A DNA stretch of 64,000 nucleotides from Bacteroidota bacterium (lineage in GTDB: Bacteria; Bacteroidota; Bacteroidia; Chitinophagales; Chitinophagaceae): assembly GCA_023437225.1 (NCBI GenBank), contig JAEZGS010000001.1, positions 310,001-374,000 on the forward strand, written 5' to 3'. Shown here one piece after another: positions 1 to 8,272 of this stretch; positions within the stretch are counted from its first letter, which is position 1, and every line of letters begins with the position of its first letter. Below the pieces are notes generated by a model. The model searched no databases. It saw only the letters and a program-made list of their open reading frames with translations, and was not told the DNA's origin. The translations under genes were made by a program, and so were the position numbers.

Positions 1-584
1 TTGGCTTTCTCACTTACGTATTTATGCGATGTGCCATGAAAGCCATAGCCACGAATCTTTTGCTCTGTATAGAATGAAGTTGGAATAGCATATCTGTAGG
101 CCTTTGCTGGCATTGTCTGATGGAATGCAGTGTCAAATACGGCCACTTGTTTCGCATGTTTGAAGATCTTTTCCGCAACCTGTATCCCCGTGTAATTAGC
201 AGGATTGTGTAAAGGGGCAAGTGAGAACAACTCTTTGATCTTCTCTTTCACCTCATGAGTGATGATAGTAGTTGCGGCGAAGCTTTCACCCCCGTGAACA
301 ACACGATGACCAACTGCAACTATTTCGTTTGGATCCTGTATCACGCCAAAATGAGGATCGGTAAGTAGGCGCGTTACTTCATGCAAGCCTGCCTCATGAT
401 CCGGAAGCTGCACCGTTTCTTTTATCACTTTCACTTCATCGCCCTGGAATGTCTTATGTGTGATCACTGAATCTTCCAAACCGATGCGTTCAACAAGCCC
501 GGTACATACAGGCGTTTCATTCGGCATTCGAAATAATTGGTACTTAATGGAGCTGCTGCCGGTGTTGATCACAAAAATGTTCAT
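1..584 (-). CDS. ackA: Acetate kinase, C-terminal part cut by window edge
   Basis: Acetate kinase interconverts acetyl phosphate and ADP with acetate and ATP in the cytoplasm, the last step of the Pta-AckA pathway. The reading frame starts at the ATG at 584 with MNIFVINTGSSSIKYQLF, the family's N-terminal phosphate-binding signature, and later shows VAVGHRVVHGGE, AVFDTAFHQTMP and GYGFHGTSHKYV, all typical of the ASKHA-fold kinase. About 194 codons are present; the family usually has about 400, so the C-terminal half lies beyond base 1. The start lies 4 bases after the pta stop, so the two genes are almost certainly co-transcribed. Identification is secure. Confidence 0.96.
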   Translation of the reverse strand, partial: MNIFVINTGSSSIKYQLFRMPNETPVCTGLVERIGLEDSVITHKTFQGDEVKVIKETVQLPDHEAGLHEVTRLLTDPHFGVIQDPNEIVAVGHRVVHGGESFAATTIITHEVKEKIKELFSLAPLHNPANYTGIQVAEKIFKHAKQVAVFDTAFHQTMPAKAYRYAIPTSFYTEQKIRGYGFHGTSHKYVSEKA

Positions 585-588
585 GTTA

Positions 589-2682
589 TTAATTTTCCTG
601 TGCTTGTATAGCTGTAATGATTACTGTATTAAAGATGTCGTCGACTGTGCAACCGCGGCTCAGATCATTGATGGGTTTGTTCAATCCCTGGAGCATTGGT
701 CCGATCGCTAATGCACCCGTTTCACGTTGCACTGCTTTATATGTATTGTTACCCGTATTCAGGTCAGGGAATATCAACACGCTTGCTTGTCCTGCCACTT
801 CAGAATTTGGCATCTTTTGTTTGCCCACAACCAGATCAACGGCCGCATCATATTGGATCGGGCCCTCCACTTTCAGATCGGGGCGCTTTTCTTTTACGAT
901 TTTTGTTGCTTCACGAACCTTTTCTACATCCGCTCCTTCGCCCGATGTACCGGAAGAATAAGACAACATTGCAACACGAGGTTCGATTCCAAAAGCCTTG
1001 CTGCTCTCTGCAGAAGAGATTGCAATCTCTGCAAGTTGTTCGGCAGACGGATCAGGATTGACTGCGCAATCACCAAATACGGACACACGATCAGGAAGGC
1101 ACATGAAGAATACAGATGAAACGGTTGAAATACCCGGCTTCGTTTTCACAAACTGAAGTGCTGGTCGTATTGTATGCTGTGTTGTATGAGCTGCACCTGA
1201 TACCATTCCGTCTGCATGACCTTTATAAACCATCATCGTACCAAAATAAGATACGTCTGTCATGAGGTCACGCGCCATCTGCAATGTTACATTCTTGTTC
1301 TTTCTTAGTTCATAAAGCGTTTCAACATACTCGTTGTACTGTTCTGAATGTATAGGGTCAATAATGCGTACTTTCTGCATATCCATTGTAAGACCCAATC
1401 TCTTTACTGCGGCAATCACTTCATTAGGATCTCCGAGTATCGTAAGTTCTACAATTTCCTGCGACATCAATCGCTCTGCAGCCTGGAGTATGCGATCGTC
1501 GTTGCCTTCAGGCAGAACGATATGTTTGATCACACTTTTTGCTCGCTTGGCAAGCTGATACTGGAACATATGTGAGGTGATGCCTTCCGATTTAAACGTG
1601 ATGATCTTTTCATCAAGAGCGTTCACATCAACATACTTTTCAAAGGTGCTGATCGCAAGCTGGATCTTTTTATGATTGTCTGTACTGATACGTGAATTAA
1701 TGGATCCAAGAAGTGTGGTTGTTCTGAATGTGCCGTGCTTAACCATGATTATCGGTACAACAGTTTGCAAACCACCGATCAATCTCAACACCGGTTCGTC
1801 AGGTTCTATACCCGCCGTAAGGACGATGCCAGCAACTTTTGGATAGTTGTTTGACATGTTCGCCTGCAATGCAGCGATGATAATATCGCCACGGTCACCG
1901 GGTGTTACGATAACTACATTTTCTGAGATATGATTAAGGAAGCCTGGAACCTGCATCGCACCTGTTACAAAGTTGTCTACCTGGTTGGTCAATAACTGTT
2001 CACCGAGTAATAACTTCCCACCCAGCTTTTCAAAGATCTCTTTCATGGTTGGGCTTTCAAGATCTTTTTCTTTCGGTATCACGGAAATGATAATACCTGT
2101 CTTAAGCTGCGATTCAAGCAGCTCGCGGATATCATCCAGAGAGTCTTTTCTAACCTTGTTCACTACAACCGCCAGCACTTCAACATCGCGGGTTTTGAAG
2201 CTATGTATTACGCCCTGAACGTTCGACAGGATCTGGGCAGTAGATTTATTTTCGCCAGAAACAACTACGATGGCAGGTGCGTTTAAGTTTTTCGCGATGG
2301 TGATATTCGTTTCAAATTCATAGGCAGTTCCTTCGCCCAGGAAATCGCTTCCTTCGATCACTGTGAAGTCAAAGAATTCCTCCAGTTTTTTTACTTTCCG
2401 AATAATTGTATCTATAAGCTGACCCCGCGATTCTGCCTGCATGTATCTGAGTGCCTGCTGGCGCGTGAACGCATAAGTATCCTCGTATGGGATGTTTATG
2501 CCAAAGTGGTCAACGACTGTTTCGATATCAACATCCTTTTTTTCCTTCGGGTCTTCGTTGATGATAGGCTTGAAGAAGCCCACTTTACGGGCCTTGCCCA
2601 ATAACATGTTCACAACACCCAGCGCTATAACCGATTTGCCGCTATAAGGTTCCATAGTGGCAATAAATATGGTCTTCGACAT
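589..2682 (-). CDS. pta: Phosphate acetyltransferase, long form
   Basis: Phosphotransacetylase converts acetyl-CoA and phosphate into acetyl phosphate and CoA. At 697 residues it is the long form: an N-terminal BioD/AAA-like domain with the P-loop-like segment MEPYSGKSVIALG, a central DRTGG domain at about residues 215-330 (VTPGDRGDIIIAAL), and a C-terminal PTA_PTB catalytic domain from about 375 (HIVLPEGNDDRILQAAERL) to the end. It is the upstream gene of a pta-ackA operon. A good Bacteroidota -7 box lies about 15 bases upstream of its ATG. In other bacteria the extra N-terminal domains act as regulatory or oligomerisation modules; whether they sense metabolites here cannot be seen. Confidence 0.96.
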   Translation of the reverse strand: MSKTIFIATMEPYSGKSVIALGVVNMLLGKARKVGFFKPIINEDPKEKKDVDIETVVDHFGINIPYEDTYAFTRQQALRYMQAESRGQLIDTIIRKVKKLEEFFDFTVIEGSDFLGEGTAYEFETNITIAKNLNAPAIVVVSGENKSTAQILSNVQGVIHSFKTRDVEVLAVVVNKVRKDSLDDIRELLESQLKTGIIISVIPKEKDLESPTMKEIFEKLGGKLLLGEQLLTNQVDNFVTGAMQVPGFLNHISENVVIVTPGDRGDIIIAALQANMSNNYPKVAGIVLTAGIEPDEPVLRLIGGLQTVVPIIMVKHGTFRTTTLLGSINSRISTDNHKKIQLAISTFEKYVDVNALDEKIITFKSEGITSHMFQYQLAKRAKSVIKHIVLPEGNDDRILQAAERLMSQEIVELTILGDPNEVIAAVKRLGLTMDMQKVRIIDPIHSEQYNEYVETLYELRKNKNVTLQMARDLMTDVSYFGTMMVYKGHADGMVSGAAHTTQHTIRPALQFVKTKPGISTVSSVFFMCLPDRVSVFGDCAVNPDPSAEQLAEIAISSAESSKAFGIEPRVAMLSYSSGTSGEGADVEKVREATKIVKEKRPDLKVEGPIQYDAAVDLVVGKQKMPNSEVAGQASVLIFPDLNTGNNTYKAVQRETGALAIGPMLQGLNKPINDLSRGCTVDDIFNTVIITAIQAQEN

Positions 2683-2701
2683 AGATACTTCGAATTTTAT
2701 G

Positions 2702-2728
2702 CAAATGTATGTAAGTGAAAAACTTCAA
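2702..2728 (-). promoter_or_regulatory. Candidate promoter for pta-ackA
   Basis: Read on the minus strand, TACATTTG (2709-2702) matches the Bacteroidota -7 consensus TAnnTTTG exactly, and a TTG sits 16 bases upstream (2728-2726), close to the usual -33 spacing. Transcription would start only a few bases before the pta ATG, giving a very short leader. The match is seen in the sequence; use is inferred. Confidence 0.5.
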
Positions 2729-2833
2729 TTACCTAATAATAATCATGCTAGACCCTGCTTTAATCAGTGGTTTTATGCTATGAAGGTGAGCAGCGTCAGT
2801 AATTAATTTTTATCTTAACGTAAATCCCCGTTT

Positions 2834-4120
2834 ATGCCCACCCATCGCCGTACATTTATCAGGCAACTTGGCTTTGCACCTTTTGTGTTACAGGCAGCAG
2901 ACCTGCCGTTCGACCCCATATATAACACGATAGAACAGAAAAGTGCGAAAGTGCTCAACAGATCCGCCGGCGAGCTGGCATCCGATGAAGATTATTGGGC
3001 CGTGATCCAACAGGCTTATACTGTAGATCCGAACATCGTCAATCTGAATAATGGGGGTGTGAGTCCTGCTCCAAGGGTGGTGCAGGAGGCCGTTGAGCGA
3101 TATAACACATTGACTAACCAGGGGCCGTCGTATTATATGTGGCGCGTGATCGACCAGGGCCGCGAGCCGTTACGCAATAAGCTTTCAGTGCTGGCAGGTT
3201 GCAGTCCGGATGAAATTGCAATCAATCGTAATTCAACGGAAGCATTGAACACTGTCATCTATGGACTGCCATTAAAAAAAGGGGATGAAGTTATTGGAAC
3301 GAAGCAGGACTACCCTAACATGATCCAGGCCTGGAAGCAGCGTCAATTGCGCGAAGGAATTGTGTACAAACAGATCAGTCTTGACTTACCCATTGAAGAT
3401 GATGAGCAGATCGTAACTGCATTTGAGAAAGCGATTACCCCAAAAACGAAACTGATTCATGTTACCCATGTCATCAATTGGGTTGGACAAATCATGCCGG
3501 TGAAAAAGCTCGCCGATATGGCTCATAAAAGGGGGATTGAAGTACTGGTAGATGGTGCGCATAGTTTTGGTTTACTTGATTTTAAAATTCCCGAATTGCA
3601 TGCAGATTACTTTGGAACAAGTTTGCACAAATTTTTAAGTGCACCGATAGGAAGCGGGATGCTCTGGGTTAAAAAGGAAAAGATTGCGTCTGTCTGGCCT
3701 TTAGTATGTAATGACAAGCCGCAAAGCGACGATATAAGAAAGTTTGAAACCCTTGGTACACGTAGCTTTCCAATAGAACAGGGTATAGGGGAAGCGATTA
3801 ATTTCCATAATGCGATCGGTGCCAAACGAAAGGAGGAAAGAATTCGTTTCCTCAAGAATTATTGGGCACAAAAGGTGAAGGATATGCCGCATGTAAAACT
3901 TCATACATCCCTGAAGGATTCATTTTCGTGTGCCATCTGTGGATTTAGTATCAAAGGTCGTACACCGCAGGAAGTGGATGGCGAGTTGTTTAACAAACAC
4001 AAGATACATACTGTTGGAATTGTCTGGGAGAACATTAGTTGCGTTCGGGTGACGCCGCATGTGTATACAAGGATTGCAGATCTTGACCGGCTGGTACGTG
4101 CCATTGAATTGATGGGATGA
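2834..4120 (+). CDS. Aminotransferase class V-fold PLP enzyme, possible Tat substrate
   Basis: A fold-type I PLP enzyme of the class V / isopenicillin N epimerase-like group, 428 residues. Visible motifs are the conserved Asp in EVLVDGAHSFG and the probable Schiff-base lysine K266 in GTSLHKFLSAPIG. The N-terminus reads HRRTFIRQLGF, a twin-arginine-like motif, followed by a rather short hydrophobic stretch, so export by Tat is possible but not certain. The substrate cannot be read from the sequence; relatives include cysteine desulfurase-like and epimerase-like enzymes. It is monocistronic by context and its stop codon directly abuts that of the convergent PAS-LuxR gene. Confidence 0.88.
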   Translation: MPTHRRTFIRQLGFAPFVLQAADLPFDPIYNTIEQKSAKVLNRSAGELASDEDYWAVIQQAYTVDPNIVNLNNGGVSPAPRVVQEAVERYNTLTNQGPSYYMWRVIDQGREPLRNKLSVLAGCSPDEIAINRNSTEALNTVIYGLPLKKGDEVIGTKQDYPNMIQAWKQRQLREGIVYKQISLDLPIEDDEQIVTAFEKAITPKTKLIHVTHVINWVGQIMPVKKLADMAHKRGIEVLVDGAHSFGLLDFKIPELHADYFGTSLHKFLSAPIGSGMLWVKKEKIASVWPLVCNDKPQSDDIRKFETLGTRSFPIEQGIGEAINFHNAIGAKRKEERIRFLKNYWAQKVKDMPHVKLHTSLKDSFSCAICGFSIKGRTPQEVDGELFNKHKIHTVGIVWENISCVRVTPHVYTRIADLDRLVRAIELMG

Positions 4121-4825
4121 TCAAATCAAATCAAAAGCCTGCGCAAATCGGATTATATCATATGGAGTTTCCGCATTGAGTTTGCTCCGGAGGTTGCGCC
4201 TGTGGGTGTTCACCGTCGCTTCTGATATGAATAATGTTTTTGCGATGTCTTGCGAGCTCAAGCCTTTGGCCAGCAGCCGCAGTATTTGTTTTTCGCGATT
4301 TGTCAATGCCTGGAACTGGTGTTGATTGGTCTCAAGGAAAGCGCGTTCCTGCAGTATCCGTTCAACCTTTGCGTTGATGTAATGCTTTTGATCGATCGGT
4401 GTTGCAGTGGTGATCGTTAGCAATGGTTTGTTGTCATGTCCGCGAAGAAAGATCTTTGAACAGCTTGCATACCATGTCCACTCATGCTTTTCTGAAGGCC
4501 GCACCTGTTGAAAGTAAGATACCATTTCACGGTCACTGTTACGTTCAAGAAGTCCAAATATCTTCGGAACATAATCTTTTGAATCATCCTGATTGAAGAA
4601 GCGTTGATGATAGTCGGCAGCCATGTTGCGAATTTGGTCCAAAGTGAGTCCGAGGATGGAAAGACCGTTGGAAGACATATAAACTACAGACCAGTCGCGA
4701 ATGTCGTGGATGATCACTATGGTAGGAAGAAATGGCTCAATCTTCAATAATGCATTGAGCTGCTCAGCCGCAAGCTGCCGCAGTTCGACATCCGCATAAA
4801 TGTCATTCGGTAATAACTGTTCCAT
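4121..4825 (-). CDS. PAS-LuxR family transcriptional regulator
   Basis: A 234-residue regulator. The N-terminal 150 residues resemble a PAS sensor fold (VVYMSSNGLSILGLTLDQI, WTWYASCSKIFLRG). The C-terminus from about residue 170 is a LuxR/GerE helix-turn-helix (LTNREKQILRLLAKGLSSQ, ATVNTHRRNLRSKL). No receiver or kinase domain is present, so it would be a one-component cytoplasmic regulator; the ligand and targets are unknown. It ends base to base against the convergent aminotransferase gene, with no room for a separate terminator. Small PAS-LuxR proteins of this layout are common in Bacteroidota. Confidence 0.9.
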   Translation of the reverse strand: MEQLLPNDIYADVELRQLAAEQLNALLKIEPFLPTIVIIHDIRDWSVVYMSSNGLSILGLTLDQIRNMAADYHQRFFNQDDSKDYVPKIFGLLERNSDREMVSYFQQVRPSEKHEWTWYASCSKIFLRGHDNKPLLTITTATPIDQKHYINAKVERILQERAFLETNQHQFQALTNREKQILRLLAKGLSSQDIAKTLFISEATVNTHRRNLRSKLNAETPYDIIRFAQAFDLI

Positions 4826-4979
4826 TGGTTAATAGTTCCTGTCTGATGTATTCTCAAATGTAAACAAAAGACACCCGACATGGAAAAAAATACTCGCTGG
4901 TAAGTATTCCTGGAACGATGAAAAGAATAGAAATTTGGCCTCCTTAAACAGTTAAATCGTAACCTGAGAAAGCCGACCC

Positions 4980-5789
4980 TTGAATCTTATAAACCCAACT
5001 ACAAACCCTGTTGCCTCTTCATTAGTAAACGTTAAAGACGCGTTTGATATAGATCTTGTTGGACGGAAACGCTATATACGTGAACAACTTTTTCTTACCT
5101 GTCCCGATGCTGAGACAGTGCTTTATTCAGAAGCGATAGTTAATTCATTGAAAGCAAAGTTCCCCGGTGCTAATCTATCAGGGTATGTTCCCGACCTGTG
5201 TTACAGGATCAACTATGCAGAATTATCAGCTGATGCGATTATTGAAAATGCACTTGCGTCACTGGACGTTTCAAACGCAGCCGTTTACCTGATATTTCAT
5301 GAGGTAGGGATAGCATTCCGATTAGATAGTGGTCATCTTTCTGACATCATATATACGCTCGTTGATCTGCAGGAGGAGTTATGCATTATGGATGAAAAAG
5401 AGCAGTGGGTAATTTTTCATTCGCGTGACGGCGAATGGAGATGGGGATTCTGTAACATTCATGCCGATCTTTATGCAGAAGGTTCGCGACCATTGTACAT
5501 ATACAGCAAGACATCCGGCAAGGTTGATCTCATCAATACACTGTGTACGGTAGCACCAGAAATTGGAGCAGAGTTCGATGATCGAAAATTCATTGAGTGC
5601 ATACATCGGTTCAATAAATGCGGTGCGGATACTGGTACATATATCCTTCGCGGCAAAGAGCTGTGGATTGAGATAACGCTTGAGAAAAATGAAGGATCAT
5701 TTTTCTGGCACTGCTATACATTCGACCCGCAGTTAGTAGGACAGTGGGAAAGCTACTTTAGATCGCTCAAAGTAGGTTCACTACAATAA
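4980..5789 (+). CDS. Hypothetical protein, 269 aa
   Basis: I recognise no family. The frame is long and uninterrupted, with no signal peptide or membrane segment, so a soluble cytoplasmic protein is likely. It is rich in acidic and aromatic residues (QWVIFHSRDGEWRWGFCNIH, GSFFWHCYTFDPQ) and contains several cysteines. The first in-frame start is a TTG at 4980, which is uncommon, and the next Met is far inside, so an alternative or TTG start has to be assumed. It stands alone between a divergent LuxR gene and a stem-loop at 5835-5858. Confidence 0.65.
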   Translation: MNLINPTTNPVASSLVNVKDAFDIDLVGRKRYIREQLFLTCPDAETVLYSEAIVNSLKAKFPGANLSGYVPDLCYRINYAELSADAIIENALASLDVSNAAVYLIFHEVGIAFRLDSGHLSDIIYTLVDLQEELCIMDEKEQWVIFHSRDGEWRWGFCNIHADLYAEGSRPLYIYSKTSGKVDLINTLCTVAPEIGAEFDDRKFIECIHRFNKCGADTGTYILRGKELWIEITLEKNEGSFFWHCYTFDPQLVGQWESYFRSLKVGSLQ

Positions 5790-5834
5790 TTGCTTCGCTC
5801 ACAAATAAGACTTTTCCGGTAAATGTTCAATTGG

Positions 5835-5858
5835 GTATAAGCGCAGAGGTGCTTATAC
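5835..5858 (+). terminator. Stem-loop, terminator-like
   Basis: GTATAAGC and GCTTATAC form a perfect 8-bp stem around an 8-base loop, 46 bases after the hypothetical gene's stop. The following TTGTTGTT is T-rich but not a clean U-run, so termination is plausible rather than certain. As an unbroken palindrome it could also be a protein-binding site upstream of the next gene. Confidence 0.5.
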
Positions 5859-5967
5859 TTGTTGTTCACAAATCCATCCATTACTTTTCTGCTTCGACTT
5901 TACCCGCCCGGTTTTCGGCAGAAACCGCCCCATGAAACTTTATGTTTCACTCACAAAAAACTTCTTT

Positions 5968-7458
5968 ATGCGCAAACCTATTACACTGCTGTCGGCAATG
6001 GTAATTGCCATGGCACTTTCGTCGAATGTTCTGTCCCAGTCCGATTGGACATTAACAGGAAATGCAAATGCAACTACCTCTTCAAAATTAGGGACTACTA
6101 CTGCCATCCCTCTTCGTTTATTTACCGGTAACGTTGAACGTATTCGAATATTGGCAGCGGGCAATGTGGGCATAGGTACTACGGCGCCTGCCCAGAAATT
6201 ACACGTGGTAGGACATACTTACATTACAGGAAACCTGGGCGTGGGAACAGCATCTCCCGGTGGCAAGTTACATGTTGTTGGAAATGCCATCATTAGTGGA
6301 AGACTTGGAATTGGCGGTTCTTCTTCGAGCACATATGCTTTGAATGTACACGGCACATCATCACTTGGAGGTGTCAATGTACCCAATGCTTATAGTAACT
6401 ATATACTATTTGGCACAAAGAATGGAACGGGCCCGGGTGTGTTTTCTTACAGCAGTTCAAATCAGAATACATCGGCGTCGGTGTACGGATATAACAGTGG
6501 TCCGGGATATGGAGTGATGGGGTACATACCTGGACTTCAATATTCCGTCAGCGATCCCAATGCTCCCGCTGCCGTGTATGGATATAATGCGGGCGTAGGC
6601 TATGGCACGGGCGGTTATTGCGAGAATGGTTCAGGTGTATACGGATATTCAAAAACCTATGTGGGCGTGTATGGACAAACAGCAAACGCAAGTTCCTACG
6701 CCGGATTTTTTGCTGGCAGAGTGTTTTCTACAGGAGGTTTCATTGGCTCGGACGAAAAACTTAAACGCAATATCGCGGAGGTTAAAGACGCGATGAGCAT
6801 TATAAATCAGCTGCAACCCAAAACATATGAATATCGGCAGGATGGTAACTACAAGCTTATGAATTTTCCGGAAGGAAGCCATTATGGCTTTGTTGCACAG
6901 GATGTCGAGAAAGTATTGCCACACCTTGTGAAAGCAACTGAGATCGACACTAAAATGCTGACGGCCGCCGGTAAACCTGATAAGGATGGAAACCAGATTC
7001 CATCGACCGTGCAATATGAGAAGATTGAGTTCAAAGCCGTTAATTATACAGAGATGATCCCGGTTGTTGTTGGTGGAATGCAGGAATTGTCTAAAGAAAA
7101 TGAGCAGCTTCGTGTGCAGTTGAAATTACAACAAGCGCAAATCGACGAATTGAAAGTATTGATACAATCTCTTCAAAAAGGCGCAGGTGCAATGTCTGAT
7201 GTGAAGGGATATCTAAAACAAAATGCCCCGAATCCGTTCAACGATAACTCTATTATCAGTTATTATGCACCCACAGAAGCAATGAATGTTCAACTGGTGA
7301 TATCAGATATGAAGGGACGCGTATTGCAGTCTTATACTGGTAGTAAAGGCGATGGTCAGGTAACCATCAATAGAGCAAAGCTTCCGGCGGGGGTATACAG
7401 TTATTCACTGGTTATCGATTCGAAGGTAGCCGATACCAAAAAGCTGGTGATACAATAG
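5968..7458 (+). CDS. Secreted tail-fibre-like protein with S74 chaperone domain and T9SS sorting domain
   Basis: From the chosen ATG at 5968 it has a 24-residue signal peptide (MRKPITLLSAMVIAMALSSN); an in-frame ATG at 5932 would add 12 residues. Next come collagen/tail-fibre-like repeats (NVGIGTTAPAQKLHVVG, NLGVGTASPGGKLHVVG) and GVYGY repeats. A peptidase S74 intramolecular chaperone domain begins at SDEKLKRNI (Ser261) and includes GFVAQDVEKVLP. A coiled-coil-like stretch follows (KENEQLRVQLKLQQAQI), then a type A T9SS C-terminal domain starting KQNAPNPFNDNSIISYY and ending TKKLVIQ. It should be exported by Sec and delivered to the surface by type IX secretion. Its role, possibly adhesive, is inferred. 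A GC-rich hairpin follows its stop. Confidence 0.9.
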   Translation: MRKPITLLSAMVIAMALSSNVLSQSDWTLTGNANATTSSKLGTTTAIPLRLFTGNVERIRILAAGNVGIGTTAPAQKLHVVGHTYITGNLGVGTASPGGKLHVVGNAIISGRLGIGGSSSSTYALNVHGTSSLGGVNVPNAYSNYILFGTKNGTGPGVFSYSSSNQNTSASVYGYNSGPGYGVMGYIPGLQYSVSDPNAPAAVYGYNAGVGYGTGGYCENGSGVYGYSKTYVGVYGQTANASSYAGFFAGRVFSTGGFIGSDEKLKRNIAEVKDAMSIINQLQPKTYEYRQDGNYKLMNFPEGSHYGFVAQDVEKVLPHLVKATEIDTKMLTAAGKPDKDGNQIPSTVQYEKIEFKAVNYTEMIPVVVGGMQELSKENEQLRVQLKLQQAQIDELKVLIQSLQKGAGAMSDVKGYLKQNAPNPFNDNSIISYYAPTEAMNVQLVISDMKGRVLQSYTGSKGDGQVTINRAKLPAGVYSYSLVIDSKVADTKKLVIQ

Positions 7459-7468
7459 TCGTCAGTGT

Positions 7469-7493
7469 AATCGGTCGGCGTCGCCGGCCGATT
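7469..7493 (+). terminator. GC-rich hairpin after the S74/T9SS gene
   Basis: AATCGGTCGGC pairs with GCCGGCCGATT (11 bp, one G-T wobble) around a 3-base loop and is followed by GTTATATATT. It starts 10 bases after the stop and is a likely terminator. It overlaps the possible TTG start at 7492 of the next gene, which supports the ATG at 7510 instead. Confidence 0.65.
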
Positions 7494-7509
7494 GTTATAT
7501 ATTGCAACA

Positions 7510-8265
7510 ATGAATTGGCAAACCCTGTTGTTCGTTGTGTTACTTGCTGCGATCCTGCTGTACAGCAAACTCAGGCATAAACTAACGGATGATGGATTGC
7601 TTGCTGCGGCCTTAACGGGTATCCTGGTGTACATCGCCTTCGGGTTACCCGGCATCGCCATCATGGGCAGTTTTTTCTTGCTCGGAAACCTTGCCACTTC
7701 ATGGAAGCTTAATTTCAAAGAAAAAATTGGCGCAGTAGATAATGCCCGGGGCATTCGTAACGGCCGCCAGGTGTTTGCAAATGGAGGGGTTGCCGCTTTG
7801 CTGGCAATGATCTGTGTTGCAGACAGGTCACTGTTTACGATGACTTTTATGATGATGGCGGCGAGTTTGTCCTCCGCAACTGCAGATACTTTGTCGTCAG
7901 AGCTCGGAACGGTATACGGTAAGAGATTTTATAACGTAGTAAGCTTCCGACCCGATAAGCGCGGTGAAAATGGAGTTGTTAGTTTGCAGGGAACATTGTT
8001 TGGACTTCTGGGGTCTTTGATCATTGCAGTCATTTTTTTTCTGACCGCATCCAACGGGTCTGCTGATTCGGGTACGTTATCCAGTGGCGATCCGTTAATG
8101 AATTCGATCATTGTAGTTGTTGCGGGTACGTTCGGCAATTTCAGTGATTCCGTTTTAGGCGCTACGCTGGAAAGAAGGAATCAATTAAAAAATAACGGCG
8201 TCAATTTCTTAAACACTGCACTGGCTGCTGCTTTTGCATTAATACTCTGGCAAGTGACAAGATAG
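7510..8265 (+). CDS. DUF92 family integral membrane protein
   Basis: A 251-residue polytopic membrane protein of the DUF92 / TMEM19 family. Hydrophobic helices occur throughout, for example TLLFVVLLAAILLYS and FGLPGIAIMGSFFLLGN. Family-like signatures include RNGRQVFANGGVAALLA, SSATADTLSSELG and GTFGNFSDSVLGATLERR. The ATG at 7510 was chosen over an upstream TTG that lies inside a hairpin. In plants and cyanobacteria related proteins act as phytyl-phosphate kinases (VTE6); whether that activity applies here is unknown. It is convergent with the ferredoxin reductase, with only 7 bases between stops. Confidence 0.88.
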   Translation: MNWQTLLFVVLLAAILLYSKLRHKLTDDGLLAAALTGILVYIAFGLPGIAIMGSFFLLGNLATSWKLNFKEKIGAVDNARGIRNGRQVFANGGVAALLAMICVADRSLFTMTFMMMAASLSSATADTLSSELGTVYGKRFYNVVSFRPDKRGENGVVSLQGTLFGLLGSLIIAVIFFLTASNGSADSGTLSSGDPLMNSIIVVVAGTFGNFSDSVLGATLERRNQLKNNGVNFLNTALAAAFALILWQVTR

Positions 8266-8272
8266 TGGCGGC

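Noticed and set aside
589..1575. Several plus-strand open frames opposite pta
   Set aside because: They are antisense shadows of a well-supported gene and show no domain or start context.
5859..6131. 90-codon plus-strand frame overlapping the start of the S74/T9SS gene
   Set aside because: It lies in another frame of a gene with a clear signal peptide and repeats and has no protein-like features itself.
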